NCBI RefSeq assembly: GCF_004028275.1
Contig: NZ_CP035033.1
Coordinates: forward strand, 1,116,001-1,180,000
DNA length: 64,000 bases
Direction: 5' to 3'
Origin: Hydrogenovibrio thermophilus
Lineage (GTDB): Bacteria > Pseudomonadota > Gammaproteobacteria > Thiomicrospirales > Thiomicrospiraceae
In this document: positions 7,426 to 15,004 of the stretch, piece by piece
Numbering within the stretch: position 1 is the first letter of the stretch
Layout: every line of letters begins with the position of its first letter
Program-made: the position numbers and the translations under genes
The notes under the pieces: generated by a model
What the model was told of the DNA's origin: nothing
Databases searched by the model: none
What the model saw: only the letters and a program-made list of their open reading frames with translations

Positions 7426-9135
7426 ATGAAACCAGACGAACATTCTCAAAGTCTTCTTACCCTGAGCTTATTGGCGATTCTCATCGGCATTATGGGCGGT
7501 ATTGCGTCCTGGGGCTTTCGTATGTTGATCGGTCTGATTCACAATTTCCTGTTCCTGGGTGAATTCTCACCGTATTACGATGCGAATGTGCACACTGCGG
7601 CCAGCCCGTGGGGTGTATGGATTATTCTTGCGCCGATGTTGGGTGCATTGGTGGTGGCCTGGTTGGTGAAAAATTTCGCGCCGGAAGCCAAAGGTCACGG
7701 CGTGCCCGAGGTGATTTACAGCATTCATTATGAAGGCGGCAAAATTCGGCCGGTGGTGGCGATTGTTAAATCGCTTGCGTCGTCCATTTCCATCGGCAGT
7801 GGCGGTTCCGTCGGGCGGGAGGGGCCGATTATCCAAATTGGGGCGGCGTTTGCCTCGGCGGTCGCGCAATGGGTGACCTTGCCGGTGCATCAGCGCGTCA
7901 CCTTAGTGGCGGCGGGCGCGGCCGCCGGAATTGCCGCCACCTTTAACGCGCCTTTGGGCGGCATCGTCTTTGCCGTGGAATTATTGCTGGTGTCGATCAG
8001 TGCCACGACATTACTGCCGGTTGCGTTGGCCGTGGTGGTGGCGACGCACACCGGACGATTCCTGCTGGGCATGACCCCGGCGTTTGATATTCCGGCACTG
8101 CAAATGCCGACATTCGAGCAGGTGCCGTTTGGCGAGTTGATGATTTTCATTCCGTTCGGTTTGCTGATGGGTGTGGTGTCGGCGTTCTTCGTGCGTGGCA
8201 TCTATTGGGCGGAAGACCGTTTCGACAGTATGCCGGGCAATTATTACACCCGCCATGTCACCGGGATGTTTTTCGTCGGGGTGATTTTCTATCTGTTCCA
8301 GCATTTCAGCGGCCATTATTATGTGCAAGGTGTAGGGTATGCGACCATTACCGATCTTCTGAACGGCACGCTCGGGAACCCTTGGTTTTTGTTATTGCTG
8401 TTCGCGGCTAAGATGCTGGCGACGTTTTTGACCTTGGGGTCGGGCGCATCGGGTGGGGTGTTTTCACCGGCATTCTTTCTCGGCGGCACGCTGGGCGCGG
8501 CTATTGGCCAGTTTGCGCAGATGTTGTTCCCGGAACTGTCGATTGAACCGGCGGCGTTTGCGCTGGCAGGCATGGTGGCGATGGTCGGCAGTGCGACCGG
8601 CGCGGTGATTACCGCAACGGTCATGACGTTTGAGATGACGCGCGATTACAATGCCATTTTGCCGATTATCCTCAGTGCGGTCACCGCCTATGCCGTGCGC
8701 AAACGTTTGTCGCCTGAAAGTATTTATACCTTGAAGTTGATCCGACGCGGCCAGCCGGTGCCGGAAGGCTTGCAAGCCGCCATCGATGTGGCGCGGCAGG
8801 TTCGGGACGTGATGACGCCACAATTTCGGGTGGTGTCCGACGGCGACACGGCTCAAGCCTCGCCGCAAATCGGATTACAGTTTCAAGGCAATCGTATTCA
8901 AGGCGTGATTCCGCCACAAGTCACTTTGCCGACGGACGCGTCTCCGCAACCTTATGTTGTCGTCTCGCCAAATGAAGGGCTGGTGGAAGCCATGCACCGT
9001 ATGAATCTGGCGGAAGTGGATTATGCTTTGGTCAGCGACAGTGCCGAACCCTACAGCGTGGAAAGTATCATCGGCATTCTCAGTGCCGATGACATTGCCC
9101 GTGCCTCACGGAAGACGGCGGATTTATTGCGCTGA
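7426..9135 (+). CDS. ClC-family chloride transport protein with C-terminal CBS region
   Basis: The 569-residue membrane protein has the ClC selectivity-filter motifs GSGGS (124-128), GREGP (130-134, gating Glu132) and GGVFSPAFFLGG. They are followed by a C-terminal cytoplasmic part beginning RDVMTPQ that carries CBS-like sequence. It moves chloride or another anion across the inner membrane. Where E. coli ClC has the double Glu of helix H (the second is the internal proton glutamate), this protein reads FAVELLL with a single Glu. Proton-coupled exchange is therefore uncertain and channel behaviour possible. The CBS region suggests nucleotide control. Monocistronic. Confidence 0.9.
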   Translation: MKPDEHSQSLLTLSLLAILIGIMGGIASWGFRMLIGLIHNFLFLGEFSPYYDANVHTAASPWGVWIILAPMLGALVVAWLVKNFAPEAKGHGVPEVIYSIHYEGGKIRPVVAIVKSLASSISIGSGGSVGREGPIIQIGAAFASAVAQWVTLPVHQRVTLVAAGAAAGIAATFNAPLGGIVFAVELLLVSISATTLLPVALAVVVATHTGRFLLGMTPAFDIPALQMPTFEQVPFGELMIFIPFGLLMGVVSAFFVRGIYWAEDRFDSMPGNYYTRHVTGMFFVGVIFYLFQHFSGHYYVQGVGYATITDLLNGTLGNPWFLLLLFAAKMLATFLTLGSGASGGVFSPAFFLGGTLGAAIGQFAQMLFPELSIEPAAFALAGMVAMVGSATGAVITATVMTFEMTRDYNAILPIILSAVTAYAVRKRLSPESIYTLKLIRRGQPVPEGLQAAIDVARQVRDVMTPQFRVVSDGDTAQASPQIGLQFQGNRIQGVIPPQVTLPTDASPQPYVVVSPNEGLVEAMHRMNLAEVDYALVSDSAEPYSVESIIGILSADDIARASRKTADLLR

Positions 9136-9156
9136 CAGGTTTTTCAGAGCGTCACA

Positions 9157-10572
9157 CTAGAGAATCGGCGCGAAAATCCGGGTGAAGTTTTCAAACAGGC
9201 GACGTCCACGGCTGGCGGACAGTCGGTAAGGCTGGCTGTTCTCGATTAATTCCGCAACCCATTGCCAGGTTTGCTCAATCAAGTCTTCCCCATAAACCCA
9301 GTTGGCCAGTTCGTGGTTGATGAACAGTGAACGATAATCCAAGTTGGCGGTGCCGAACATCAGCGCTTTTCGATCCACTAGCACCAGCTTGGCGTGCAGC
9401 ATTTTCCCTTTGTAGAAATGCAGCGTCCCGCCGGCCTCGCAAAGTTCGCGCATATACGAACTGCGGCCGAGGTCGAAAATCAAATGGTCGGATTTCTCCG
9501 GCGTCACCAGCGTGACCCGCACACCGCGTTTAATCGCAATCATCAAGGCGTTCATCACCGAGCTGTCCGGAATGAAATAGGGCGAGACGATGAGAATGTC
9601 GTCTTCCGCGGCATACAGTCCTTGCAGTAAGGATTCGAACAACGCATCTTTGTGGATGTCCGGCCCGGACGGGATGGCTTGCACCAATTCGCCTTGCGCC
9701 TCGTGTTTCGGCCATTGATTCGGCAGCGGCAGTTTTTCTTCGGTGGTGTAAAACCAATCTTCATTGAAAACAATGTGATAGTGCGCCAGCACCGGGCCTT
9801 CCATGCGGAACAGCAAATCCTTCCAGCGGTCATTGATCGGTTTGTCGGCCTCGGTGCCGAGATAGTCGTTGGACAGATTCATGCCGCCGGTGAAACCGAT
9901 GTGGTGGTCGAACAGATAGATTTTACGGTGGTTTCGTAAGTTCACCTGGCTATTGAACAGGTTTTTGAACACCGGTTGAAAAAAGGCATAGTGGCCGCCG
10001 GCATCGGTCAAGGCTTGAAGCGCTTTGGGGTTGCGGTAGAGCGCGAAGGAGCCGATGGAATCCATCAGCAAGCGTACTTCCACGCCTTGCCTGGCTTTTT
10101 CGATCAGGGCATCAAGAATGCGCTGGCCGGTGGCGTCCAGTTCGAGAATGTAGGTTTCGATGTGAATGCATTGTTGGGCATTTTGCAAAGCGTGCATAAA
10201 GCGTTCGAAGGTGCGGCAGGAATCGTCGAAAAACTCGACCCGATTATGGCGAGTGGTGCTGGCGATTTGGTCGGCAATCAACAAGCGGTCGATTTGACGG
10301 GCCAGACGGTTATCGCCGGGCAGAATCGTGTCATTATCGGTGTTGGCCGGAATGATGATGTTCGGTTTATTGCGCTTGTAAAGGACTTTTCGGGAACCGA
10401 AAATCAGGTAAAGGAACACGCCGAGGTAGGGCAGCAGTAATAACGTCAGCAGCCAGACGGTGAGGTTTTGCGGGGAACGCCGTTGGTAAAGCATGTGCAC
10501 CACGGCCGACAGCACCAGAAAGATGTAGACAAAATAGAAGAGCACCCAAAACTGTTGTAATTCAATTTGCAT
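9157..10572 (-). CDS. cls: Cardiolipin synthase-like phospholipase D family enzyme
   Basis: The protein has 471 residues from ATG 10572, which begins the hydrophobic N-terminus; longer reading is untypical. Two N-terminal membrane segments (about 7-28 and 37-58) precede two HKD motifs: His215/Lys217/Asp222 in NHRKIYLFDHHIGFTGG and His393/Lys395/Asp400 in LHAKLVLVDRKALMFGTAN. This is the layout of bacterial ClsA-type cardiolipin synthases, which join two phosphatidylglycerols at the inner membrane. The gene is convergent with the ClC gene, leaving about 20 bp. Confidence 0.9.
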   Translation of the reverse strand: MQIELQQFWVLFYFVYIFLVLSAVVHMLYQRRSPQNLTVWLLTLLLLPYLGVFLYLIFGSRKVLYKRNKPNIIIPANTDNDTILPGDNRLARQIDRLLIADQIASTTRHNRVEFFDDSCRTFERFMHALQNAQQCIHIETYILELDATGQRILDALIEKARQGVEVRLLMDSIGSFALYRNPKALQALTDAGGHYAFFQPVFKNLFNSQVNLRNHRKIYLFDHHIGFTGGMNLSNDYLGTEADKPINDRWKDLLFRMEGPVLAHYHIVFNEDWFYTTEEKLPLPNQWPKHEAQGELVQAIPSGPDIHKDALFESLLQGLYAAEDDILIVSPYFIPDSSVMNALMIAIKRGVRVTLVTPEKSDHLIFDLGRSSYMRELCEAGGTLHFYKGKMLHAKLVLVDRKALMFGTANLDYRSLFINHELANWVYGEDLIEQTWQWVAELIENSQPYRLSASRGRRLFENFTRIFAPIL

Positions 10573-10754
10573 AGTCGGACGGCATTCGTTGCGATGTCGG
10601 TTAGCATACCGTCTTCTCTCCCGGATGAAAAGCTTTTCGGCGGTGTTGTAAAATTCGATATGTATTAAAGTATATTTTGATAAACTGTGCCGATGTCGCA
10701 AGGTTGGTTTGCGCAGGAGCAAGTGGCTTTAGGCCACACAATAAACGAGGAGAA

Positions 10755-11312
10755 ATGAAAACGATGTTGTTTCAAAAAGGTATGAAAGCGGCGGGTGTCG
10801 CCGTGTTATTGATGGGCATGATGGCGGTAAACGCCGTATCGGCTGCAGATGAAAAAGGCGAGATGAGCAAGGTACTGACCGTGAGCGGCGCGGTGAAAAA
10901 ACCGTTGACGCTCAGCTTGAAGGATTTGCAGGCCATGAAGCAATCCAAACAGGTAAAGGATATCGCCATCGTCTGCCAAAGCGGAGCCAATAAAGGGCAA
11001 ATGGAAAGCCTGACCGGCGTGCCGTTGAAAACGATTTTGCTGGAAGCCGGGTTGAATGTGAGCCATCCGAAAGACTTCCGTAAACTCGCCATTATCGCCA
11101 AGGCCACCGACCCTTATTGGGTGACCTATTCCTGGGGCGAAATCTTTAACCGTCAGGACGGCGATGGCGTGATGGTGTATTACGCCCGTGACGGAAAGCT
11201 GTTGGACGAAAAAGAAGGCCAGTTCGCCTTGATGCCCACCGGCGATGCTCGCACCGGCGCACGTCAGGTGAAATGGCTAACCCATATCGAAGTCCGAAAG
11301 CTGGAACCTTAA
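10755..11312 (+). CDS. Periplasmic oxidoreductase molybdopterin-binding-domain protein
   Basis: I start the gene at ATG 10755 because GAGGAGA lies 2-8 bp upstream and a clean signal peptide follows (MKAAGVAVLLMGMMAVNAVSA). The mature part, about 150 residues, resembles the small stand-alone sulfite-oxidase/Oxidored_molyb fold: VSGAVKKPLTLSLKDLQAM, a Cys in IVCQSG, then GVPLKTILLEAGL and ARTGARQVKWLTHIEV. In full-size enzymes that Cys ligates molybdenum, but the protein is too short for a complete sulfite oxidase and its cofactor content is uncertain. It is exported to the periplasm. A hairpin follows at 11323. Confidence 0.65.
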   Translation: MKTMLFQKGMKAAGVAVLLMGMMAVNAVSAADEKGEMSKVLTVSGAVKKPLTLSLKDLQAMKQSKQVKDIAIVCQSGANKGQMESLTGVPLKTILLEAGLNVSHPKDFRKLAIIAKATDPYWVTYSWGEIFNRQDGDGVMVYYARDGKLLDEKEGQFALMPTGDARTGARQVKWLTHIEVRKLEP

Positions 11313-11322
11313 GATACAACTT

Positions 11323-11376
11323 TCGAACAGCTAATTAAGTAAGCTGTTCGAGACTTTCAAAAACGCCCAGGCCTGG
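11323..11376 (+). terminator. Hairpin plus CCAGGCCTGG copy after the molybdopterin-domain gene
   Basis: TCGAACAGCT (11323-11332) and AGCTGTTCGA (11342-11351) form a perfect 10-bp stem with a 9-base loop but no strong T-run. A CCAGGCCTGG copy follows at 11367-11376 with AAAAACGC before it. Together they close the host transcription unit just before the AT-rich cassette region. Confidence 0.6.
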
Positions 11377-11578
11377 TTAAATTAATTGAAGAATAATTAT
11401 ATGTATTCATCATACAGTGATGGGTTGCTATATTTTTTTAATTATTAAGATCGTTTAAGTTAGTATATTTACATAAATAACGAAACGATGGTTTTGACGG
11501 GAAAAAGTTCAGTACCAAATAAACGGTCAATTTAACGGGGTGATGATAATAGATTGGCTGGTGAATCCGCCTGCAGCA

Positions 11579-11672
11579 ACCTAACAAGCCAATCAACCTG
11601 ACGTGTTCCACGCCCCAAAAATTAAAATTTTTAGCGCGCGAAGCCACGCAGGTTATCGCCATCCCGTTATGC
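11579..11672 (+). repeat. attC-like site 1 (long family)
   Basis: The left box is ACCTAAC (11579-11585) and the right box GTTATGC (11666-11672). Inside, AACCTGACGTG pairs with CACGCAGGTT leaving one extra base, and an A/T-rich inner arm AAATTAAAATTT forms the tip. The 3' part CCACGCAGGTTATCGCCA recurs almost exactly at site 3. It opens the array. The 190 bp before it (11377-11578) hold no recognisable gene. Confidence 0.75.
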
Positions 11673-11705
11673 AATATAGAGTCATAAAAGGAATGTGTTC
11701 ACTTA

Positions 11706-12554
11706 ATGAAAGTGGGTTATGAAGAAAAGACTTATGAAATCTATTTCAATAATGAATTAGATTCAAGGTCATCTATGTACTTCCCTCCTGGTCAAGTTTT
11801 AGAAGGTTTATTAGGGTTCGATGCTGCCGCAAACTCTCGAAACCGAAATCTTTGGAGAATATTTGGGCATCCATTTTGGTTTTGGCCTCACTTTTCAGGA
11901 GTTAATCTTTTTGATATAGCGGAAGAACTAGAAGTTGAGATTGAAACATTTACAAATAGAATTCCACAAATAAATGCAAACTTATTACTGCAGTATAAGA
12001 GACCTGTTTTTATTACTACTTCAAGTGGTGGTGAATGGCATCATTGGAATGAGCCATACTATAGATATTCAATTGACAAAGATCAGCATGACCTTCTTAA
12101 TAAAATTGAGGAATCTTTTGGTAATCAAGCACTAGTTTTATATGCTTCTCCAGCCATACGTAGTTTAGATGAATTAGTTTCAGCAAAGCAGAATAAAGAA
12201 ATTATAGAAAAATCTAATTTTCAAAAACCTTCAGGCTTAGGCAATCACAGAAAAAACACCTATACTCAGGCTGGTATGTATTCCATCGCATGTAGTGAAC
12301 CTGAAGAACTAAAAAATTTCAATTTAATCTCTGAACTTGAGCGTTTAGATGGAAGTCATAATTTTTCTAATACTCAATTTGTTATTAACACAAGTCAGAT
12401 TATCGAGGAAGTTATGGCAAGTTCAACAAGTTATAAAAAGCTAATTTCAGAATATGCTGAACTTAAAAAGTTTAAACTTATTTATTCATTTTTAATAATG
12501 AAAGTTTTCCGTGAGACTACAGGAATTCAATGGTCATTGAGTATTAAGGCATAA
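11706..12554 (+). CDS. Cassette gene 1: unknown 282-residue protein, possible nuclease-like
   Basis: I do not recognise this protein. It is soluble, without signal or membrane segments. A conserved-looking N-terminal block (GQVLEGLLGFDAAANS...NLWRIFGHP) is followed by ETFTNRIPQINANLLLQYKRP, whose acidic residues and QYK recall a PD-(D/E)XK active site, then GGEWHHWNEPYYRY and a block with VLYASPAIRSLDEL and SIACSEPEE. The nuclease idea is an inference from these motifs only. AAAAGGA lies 13 bp upstream of the ATG. It is flanked by attC sites and its AT-rich codon use differs from host genes, in line with recent acquisition. Confidence 0.6.
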   Translation: MKVGYEEKTYEIYFNNELDSRSSMYFPPGQVLEGLLGFDAAANSRNRNLWRIFGHPFWFWPHFSGVNLFDIAEELEVEIETFTNRIPQINANLLLQYKRPVFITTSSGGEWHHWNEPYYRYSIDKDQHDLLNKIEESFGNQALVLYASPAIRSLDELVSAKQNKEIIEKSNFQKPSGLGNHRKNTYTQAGMYSIACSEPEELKNFNLISELERLDGSHNFSNTQFVINTSQIIEEVMASSTSYKKLISEYAELKKFKLIYSFLIMKVFRETTGIQWSLSIKA

Positions 12555-12609
12555 CAGCACACCCAGCCCGACTGCGCTAACGCGCAGCCGGTTAGCTTAA
12601 ACGTTATGT
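12549..12609 (+). repeat. attC-like site 2 (short, about 60 bp)
   Basis: The left box GCATAAC overlaps the stop codon of cassette gene 1 and the right box is GTTATGT; CATAAC and GTTATG are exact complements. The inner stem CCGACTGCGC / GCGCAGCCGG has one mismatch. The length and form match a classical 59-base element. Site 6 has the same design. Confidence 0.82.
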
Positions 12610-12623
12610 TTGAAGGAGTTAAC

Positions 12624-13133
12624 GTGCACGATATGTACATCTCAGCTGAAGAGCTACAAGAGTGGTTAAATGAGAGCAAATCTGTTGGTAAACACTTACT
12701 TCAGGGATACCGTGGTGCTATTTCAAATATGACTAATGACATTGTTTCTGATCCGCGTAGTGCAAATAACTCTCATATAGTTAACAGCGATTTTTCTCTA
12801 AATCCTAAGTATATGATGGGATTTACTCCTTACCCCTCCCAATCAAAATTTATTCTTTCATGTTTGTATGTTTTTCCAGAGCATAGGGGGATTGGTTTGG
12901 GGACACATCTGATTTATACAGCACAACAGTTGGTAAAAGATAAAGCCTTTATTCAGGTCGCAGTTGAAGAAAAACAAATTGAGTTTCTTGGTCCTTTTTA
13001 CAAAAAGCAAGGCTTTAAAACTACTGGTGACAGAATCAAAGATCCTGCTGGAATGGTCTATCAAGATTATTTCTGGGCGAGTTTTCCATTAAAACTAGAA
13101 CGAGTCGGTAGAACAATTATAGTTCGTTGGTAA
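12624..13133 (+). CDS. Cassette gene 2: GNAT-family N-acetyltransferase
   Basis: The protein has about 169 residues. The acetyl-CoA-binding motif A is clear: LYVFPEHRGIGLGTHLIYTAQQLV (R/Q-x-x-G-x-G/A type), preceded by a strand LSCLYVF and followed by FLGPFYKKQGFKTTGD, the usual GNAT C-terminal strand-helix. It transfers an acetyl group from acetyl-CoA to an unknown amine; antibiotic- and metabolite-modifying GNATs are common integron cargo. The start is probably GTG 12624, 6 bp after GAAGGAG; ATG 12633 is the alternative. ATG 12606 lies inside the recombination box and is unlikely. Confidence 0.8.
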   Translation: MHDMYISAEELQEWLNESKSVGKHLLQGYRGAISNMTNDIVSDPRSANNSHIVNSDFSLNPKYMMGFTPYPSQSKFILSCLYVFPEHRGIGLGTHLIYTAQQLVKDKAFIQVAVEEKQIEFLGPFYKKQGFKTTGDRIKDPAGMVYQDYFWASFPLKLERVGRTIIVRW

Positions 13134-13142
13134 AAACAATAA

Positions 13143-13275
13143 ACACAACAAGGTGCTATACCCGATCGCAAGCGGTCGGTCTAGCAATGCAATCAACCAG
13201 ACGTGTTTCGCCTCCAAGAAATTAAAATTTTAGCTCGCGAAGCCACGTAGGTTATCGCCACTAAGTGTTCAAACC
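13143..13275 (+). repeat. attC-like site 3, composite of two site types
   Basis: The left part carries ACACAAC, then a nested hairpin TGCTA...CCGATCGC / GCGGTCGG...TAGCA (13154-13186), like the short-family sites. The right part from GTCTAGC (13179) aligns with site 1: AATCAACC, GACGTG, AAATTAAAATTTTAGC, and CCACGTAGGTTATCGCCA. The end box is degenerate (GTTCAAA). The fused form suggests two sites joined after loss of the cassette between them. Confidence 0.65.
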
Positions 13276-13309
13276 ACCAACAACCTCAATCAGGTAAAAG
13301 GAGAAGACA

Positions 13310-13738
13310 ATGGAGATACAAGAAAATGAGACAAAAACTGAAGCTTTTGAGGCAGATCTCAGCTTTAAGAGTTTTACCGTAGACGTGAATGCCAAATCGG
13401 GCTGGAAGGATACAGGAATAGAAGTTCGAGAAGGAGAAATTATACGTATGGAATGGTATTCAGGCACTTGGCGAGGAGATGTCGGTATGACTAACTGTCC
13501 AAAACACGGCCCAGCAGGTCCAACCTGTGATGCTTATACCGCCCTCGCAGGATACCCTCTGCCTGGAGTGGTAGAAGATTCTCTCGTTGGTAAAGTAGGA
13601 AACGATGTGTTTTTTGTTGGTGAGCAACTTAGAAAAATATCGAGGACAAATGGGCGTCTTCATTTAACTATCAACGATACAGGGCATCATGATAATGATG
13701 GCGTCATTACTATGAAAGTATCTATTGGGCGAAGATAG
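13310..13738 (+). CDS. Cassette gene 3: LecA/PA-IL-like carbohydrate-binding domain protein
   Basis: The 142-residue protein follows the pattern of PA-IL (LecA)-like beta-sandwich domains. It has W-x-D-T-G-I-x-V-x-x-G-E near residue 27, a Trp-rich strand MEWYSGTW, GPAGPTC, an LVGKVGNDVFFVG strand and a C-terminal LTINDTGHHDNDG resembling the calcium/sugar site IND...DNSG. It may bind a galactose-like sugar or only share the fold. There is no signal peptide. AAAAGGAGAAG sits 5 bp upstream of ATG 13310, a strong ribosome-binding site. attC-like sites flank it. Confidence 0.7.
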   Translation: MEIQENETKTEAFEADLSFKSFTVDVNAKSGWKDTGIEVREGEIIRMEWYSGTWRGDVGMTNCPKHGPAGPTCDAYTALAGYPLPGVVEDSLVGKVGNDVFFVGEQLRKISRTNGRLHLTINDTGHHDNDGVITMKVSIGRR

Positions 13739-13810
13739 GAATAACAAGGCAAATGAACTTGGGCGCCAAGAAGCACCGCTTCTTGGCGCCGGAGATTTGC
13801 GGCGTATTTC
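13739..13810 (+). repeat. attC-like site 4 with a 13-bp perfect stem
   Basis: GAATAAC begins directly after the stop codon. The stem GGCGCCAAGAAGC (13762-13774) pairs perfectly with 13778-13790 around ACC. Outside it, GCAAAT (13749) pairs with ATTTGC (13795). The right end box is poor (GTATTTC), so recombination competence is doubtful. Confidence 0.6.
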
Positions 13811-13822
13811 AAAGGAAGAGTT

Positions 13823-14317
13823 GTGCCGGATTCAGAAATAGCCGATACGATTGAAGCCTACCTGCAGGCAAGAAAGCAGTTAATAAAGATGGGCGAAAAG
13901 TATCCTGAAAGGATATCTGGCAATGACAATATGATTGGGCGAATCGGGGAGTTCATTGCGCTGAGATTTTTAGAGAGTTTAGGTCAAAGGCCTAAAAAGG
14001 TAACTGGAAAATCAAATCCAGGATACGATTTAGAAGATGGTACTATTCTTACTCAAGTAAAAGTGATAACTGATGAAAATGTAAAAGGTCGGAATGTCAG
14101 GTTAAAAAAGCCTTGGAACCAACTTATATTAATAGAGCTTGGTGAGCACTACAAACCAATCAGAATAGGTCAGCTGACCGAGAGAGAACACAACAAGGCG
14201 CTTGAAGAAAACGCAACTTGGAGCAATCAGCCAACAGTAAAGTTAACAATGCTTAGCGATAAAGGGATGATTGGTAAATACGGCAAGGTATATGCGGCAG
14301 AAGAAATTGAAATATAA
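13823..14317 (+). CDS. Cassette gene 4: small PD-(D/E)XK-like nuclease-fold protein
   Basis: The protein has about 164 residues from GTG 13823 (AAAGGAAGAG just upstream; no ATG fits well). The central block reads IGRIGEFIALRFLESLG, then NPGYDLEDGTILTQVKVIT. A helix Glu followed by Asp and Q-V-K is the usual shape of PD-(D/E)XK nuclease cores in small integron- and defence-associated proteins. Whether it is a nuclease, and on what target, is inference. It is soluble, AT-rich and flanked by attC-like sites on both sides, with no partner methylase or immunity gene. Confidence 0.55.
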   Translation: MPDSEIADTIEAYLQARKQLIKMGEKYPERISGNDNMIGRIGEFIALRFLESLGQRPKKVTGKSNPGYDLEDGTILTQVKVITDENVKGRNVRLKKPWNQLILIELGEHYKPIRIGQLTEREHNKALEENATWSNQPTVKLTMLSDKGMIGKYGKVYAAEEIEI

Positions 14318-14409
14318 CGATCCGCAGTAGTCGCTCCCGTTGGTCGCAGAAATAGTTAAAACGCTACGCTTATTTTCCGGCTCCTGTGCGCGGCGTTAAG
14401 CAGTTATCT
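14312..14409 (+). repeat. attC-like site 5
   Basis: The left box ATATAAC overlaps the stop of cassette gene 4 and the right box GTTATCT lies just before the next ATG. Before it, GCGCGGCGTTAAGC is typical of attC inner boxes. An internal arm GAAATA / TATTTTC is seen. Length is 98 bp. Confidence 0.7.
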
Positions 14410-14410
14410 T

Positions 14411-14875
14411 ATGACACTTCATGAAAATCAAGCTCTAATAGAAATATCGTATGGAAGAATGGCTTTGAAAGCTCATTCGATAGAACGAAATTTGGCTATG
14501 ATTTTAGCTCTGTCAATTGGACAGAATCCTGAGGAATATAATAAATTATTAAAAAGGTATCAAAAATTAACTCTAGGAAAACAGGTCAATTTAGCAAAAG
14601 AAAAAAACATTTTTGATGAAGAGCTTTTGTTCGCTTTAAATGATGTTGTAAAAACAAGAAATGAATTAATTCACGATATTGGTGGTTTAGTTGCTGATTC
14701 TGCTTTCTCGGATAGGAACTCAAAAGAAATAATTGAATACCTAGCAATTTTTACAGCATTTTTAACTGAAGTATCAAATATATTAAGCCTCGAATTAGAA
14801 CAAAAATTCGGAAAGGATGTTCTTGATGAGCTTAGAAAAATTGCGGAAGAAGTTGTTCTCAAATGGCATGCATAA
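14411..14875 (+). CDS. Cassette gene 5: HEPN-like helical protein
   Basis: The 154-residue protein is almost entirely helical. Near residue 82 it has KTRNELIHD, an R-x4-H motif of the type used by HEPN-domain ribonucleases. Upstream helices (ALKAHSIERNLAMILALSIG, LTLGKQVNLAKEK) fit the HEPN four-helix layout. HEPN proteins are often toxins or RNases in defence systems and usually pair with an MNT nucleotidyltransferase, but no MNT gene is beside it. The start codon lies 1 bp after the attC box, so it probably has no leader or Shine-Dalgarno. Confidence 0.6.
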   Translation: MTLHENQALIEISYGRMALKAHSIERNLAMILALSIGQNPEEYNKLLKRYQKLTLGKQVNLAKEKNIFDEELLFALNDVVKTRNELIHDIGGLVADSAFSDRNSKEIIEYLAIFTAFLTEVSNILSLELEQKFGKDVLDELRKIAEEVVLKWHA

Positions 14876-14928
14876 CAAATTACTCAACCCGACCGCACTA
14901 ACTCGCGGCAGGTTATTAAACCTTATGT
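14870..14928 (+). repeat. attC-like site 6 (short, 59 bp)
   Basis: GCATAAC overlaps the stop of cassette gene 5; the right box reads CTTATGT, one base off the expected GTTATGT. The inner part CCCGACCGC...GCGGCAGGTTA parallels site 2. The changed G at the presumed strand-exchange position would be expected to block recombination here. Confidence 0.7.
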
Positions 14929-14955
14929 CCTGAACTTAATTATTTGATTTATTTG

Positions 14956-14968
14956 GTAACATGGTTAC
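14956..14968 (+). promoter_or_regulatory. GTAAC-ATG-GTTAC palindrome, candidate operator
   Basis: A perfect 5-3-5 palindrome lies about 37 bp before the ribbon-helix-helix-like cassette gene. AT-rich sequence (ACAATAATATTG) follows that could hold a -10. It may be an autoregulatory site. Confidence 0.35.
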
Positions 14969-15004
14969 AATAATATTGCCTGTTGAATAAAAAGGGATTT
15001 AGCC

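Noticed and set aside
11438-11674. 78-residue minus-strand open frame before the cassette array
   Set aside because: It overlaps the attC-like site 1 and has no recognisable content or ribosome-binding site.
12606-12623. ATG 12606 as start of the GNAT cassette gene
   Set aside because: It lies inside the right recombination box of attC site 2, whereas GTG 12624 follows a good GAAGGAG at normal spacing.
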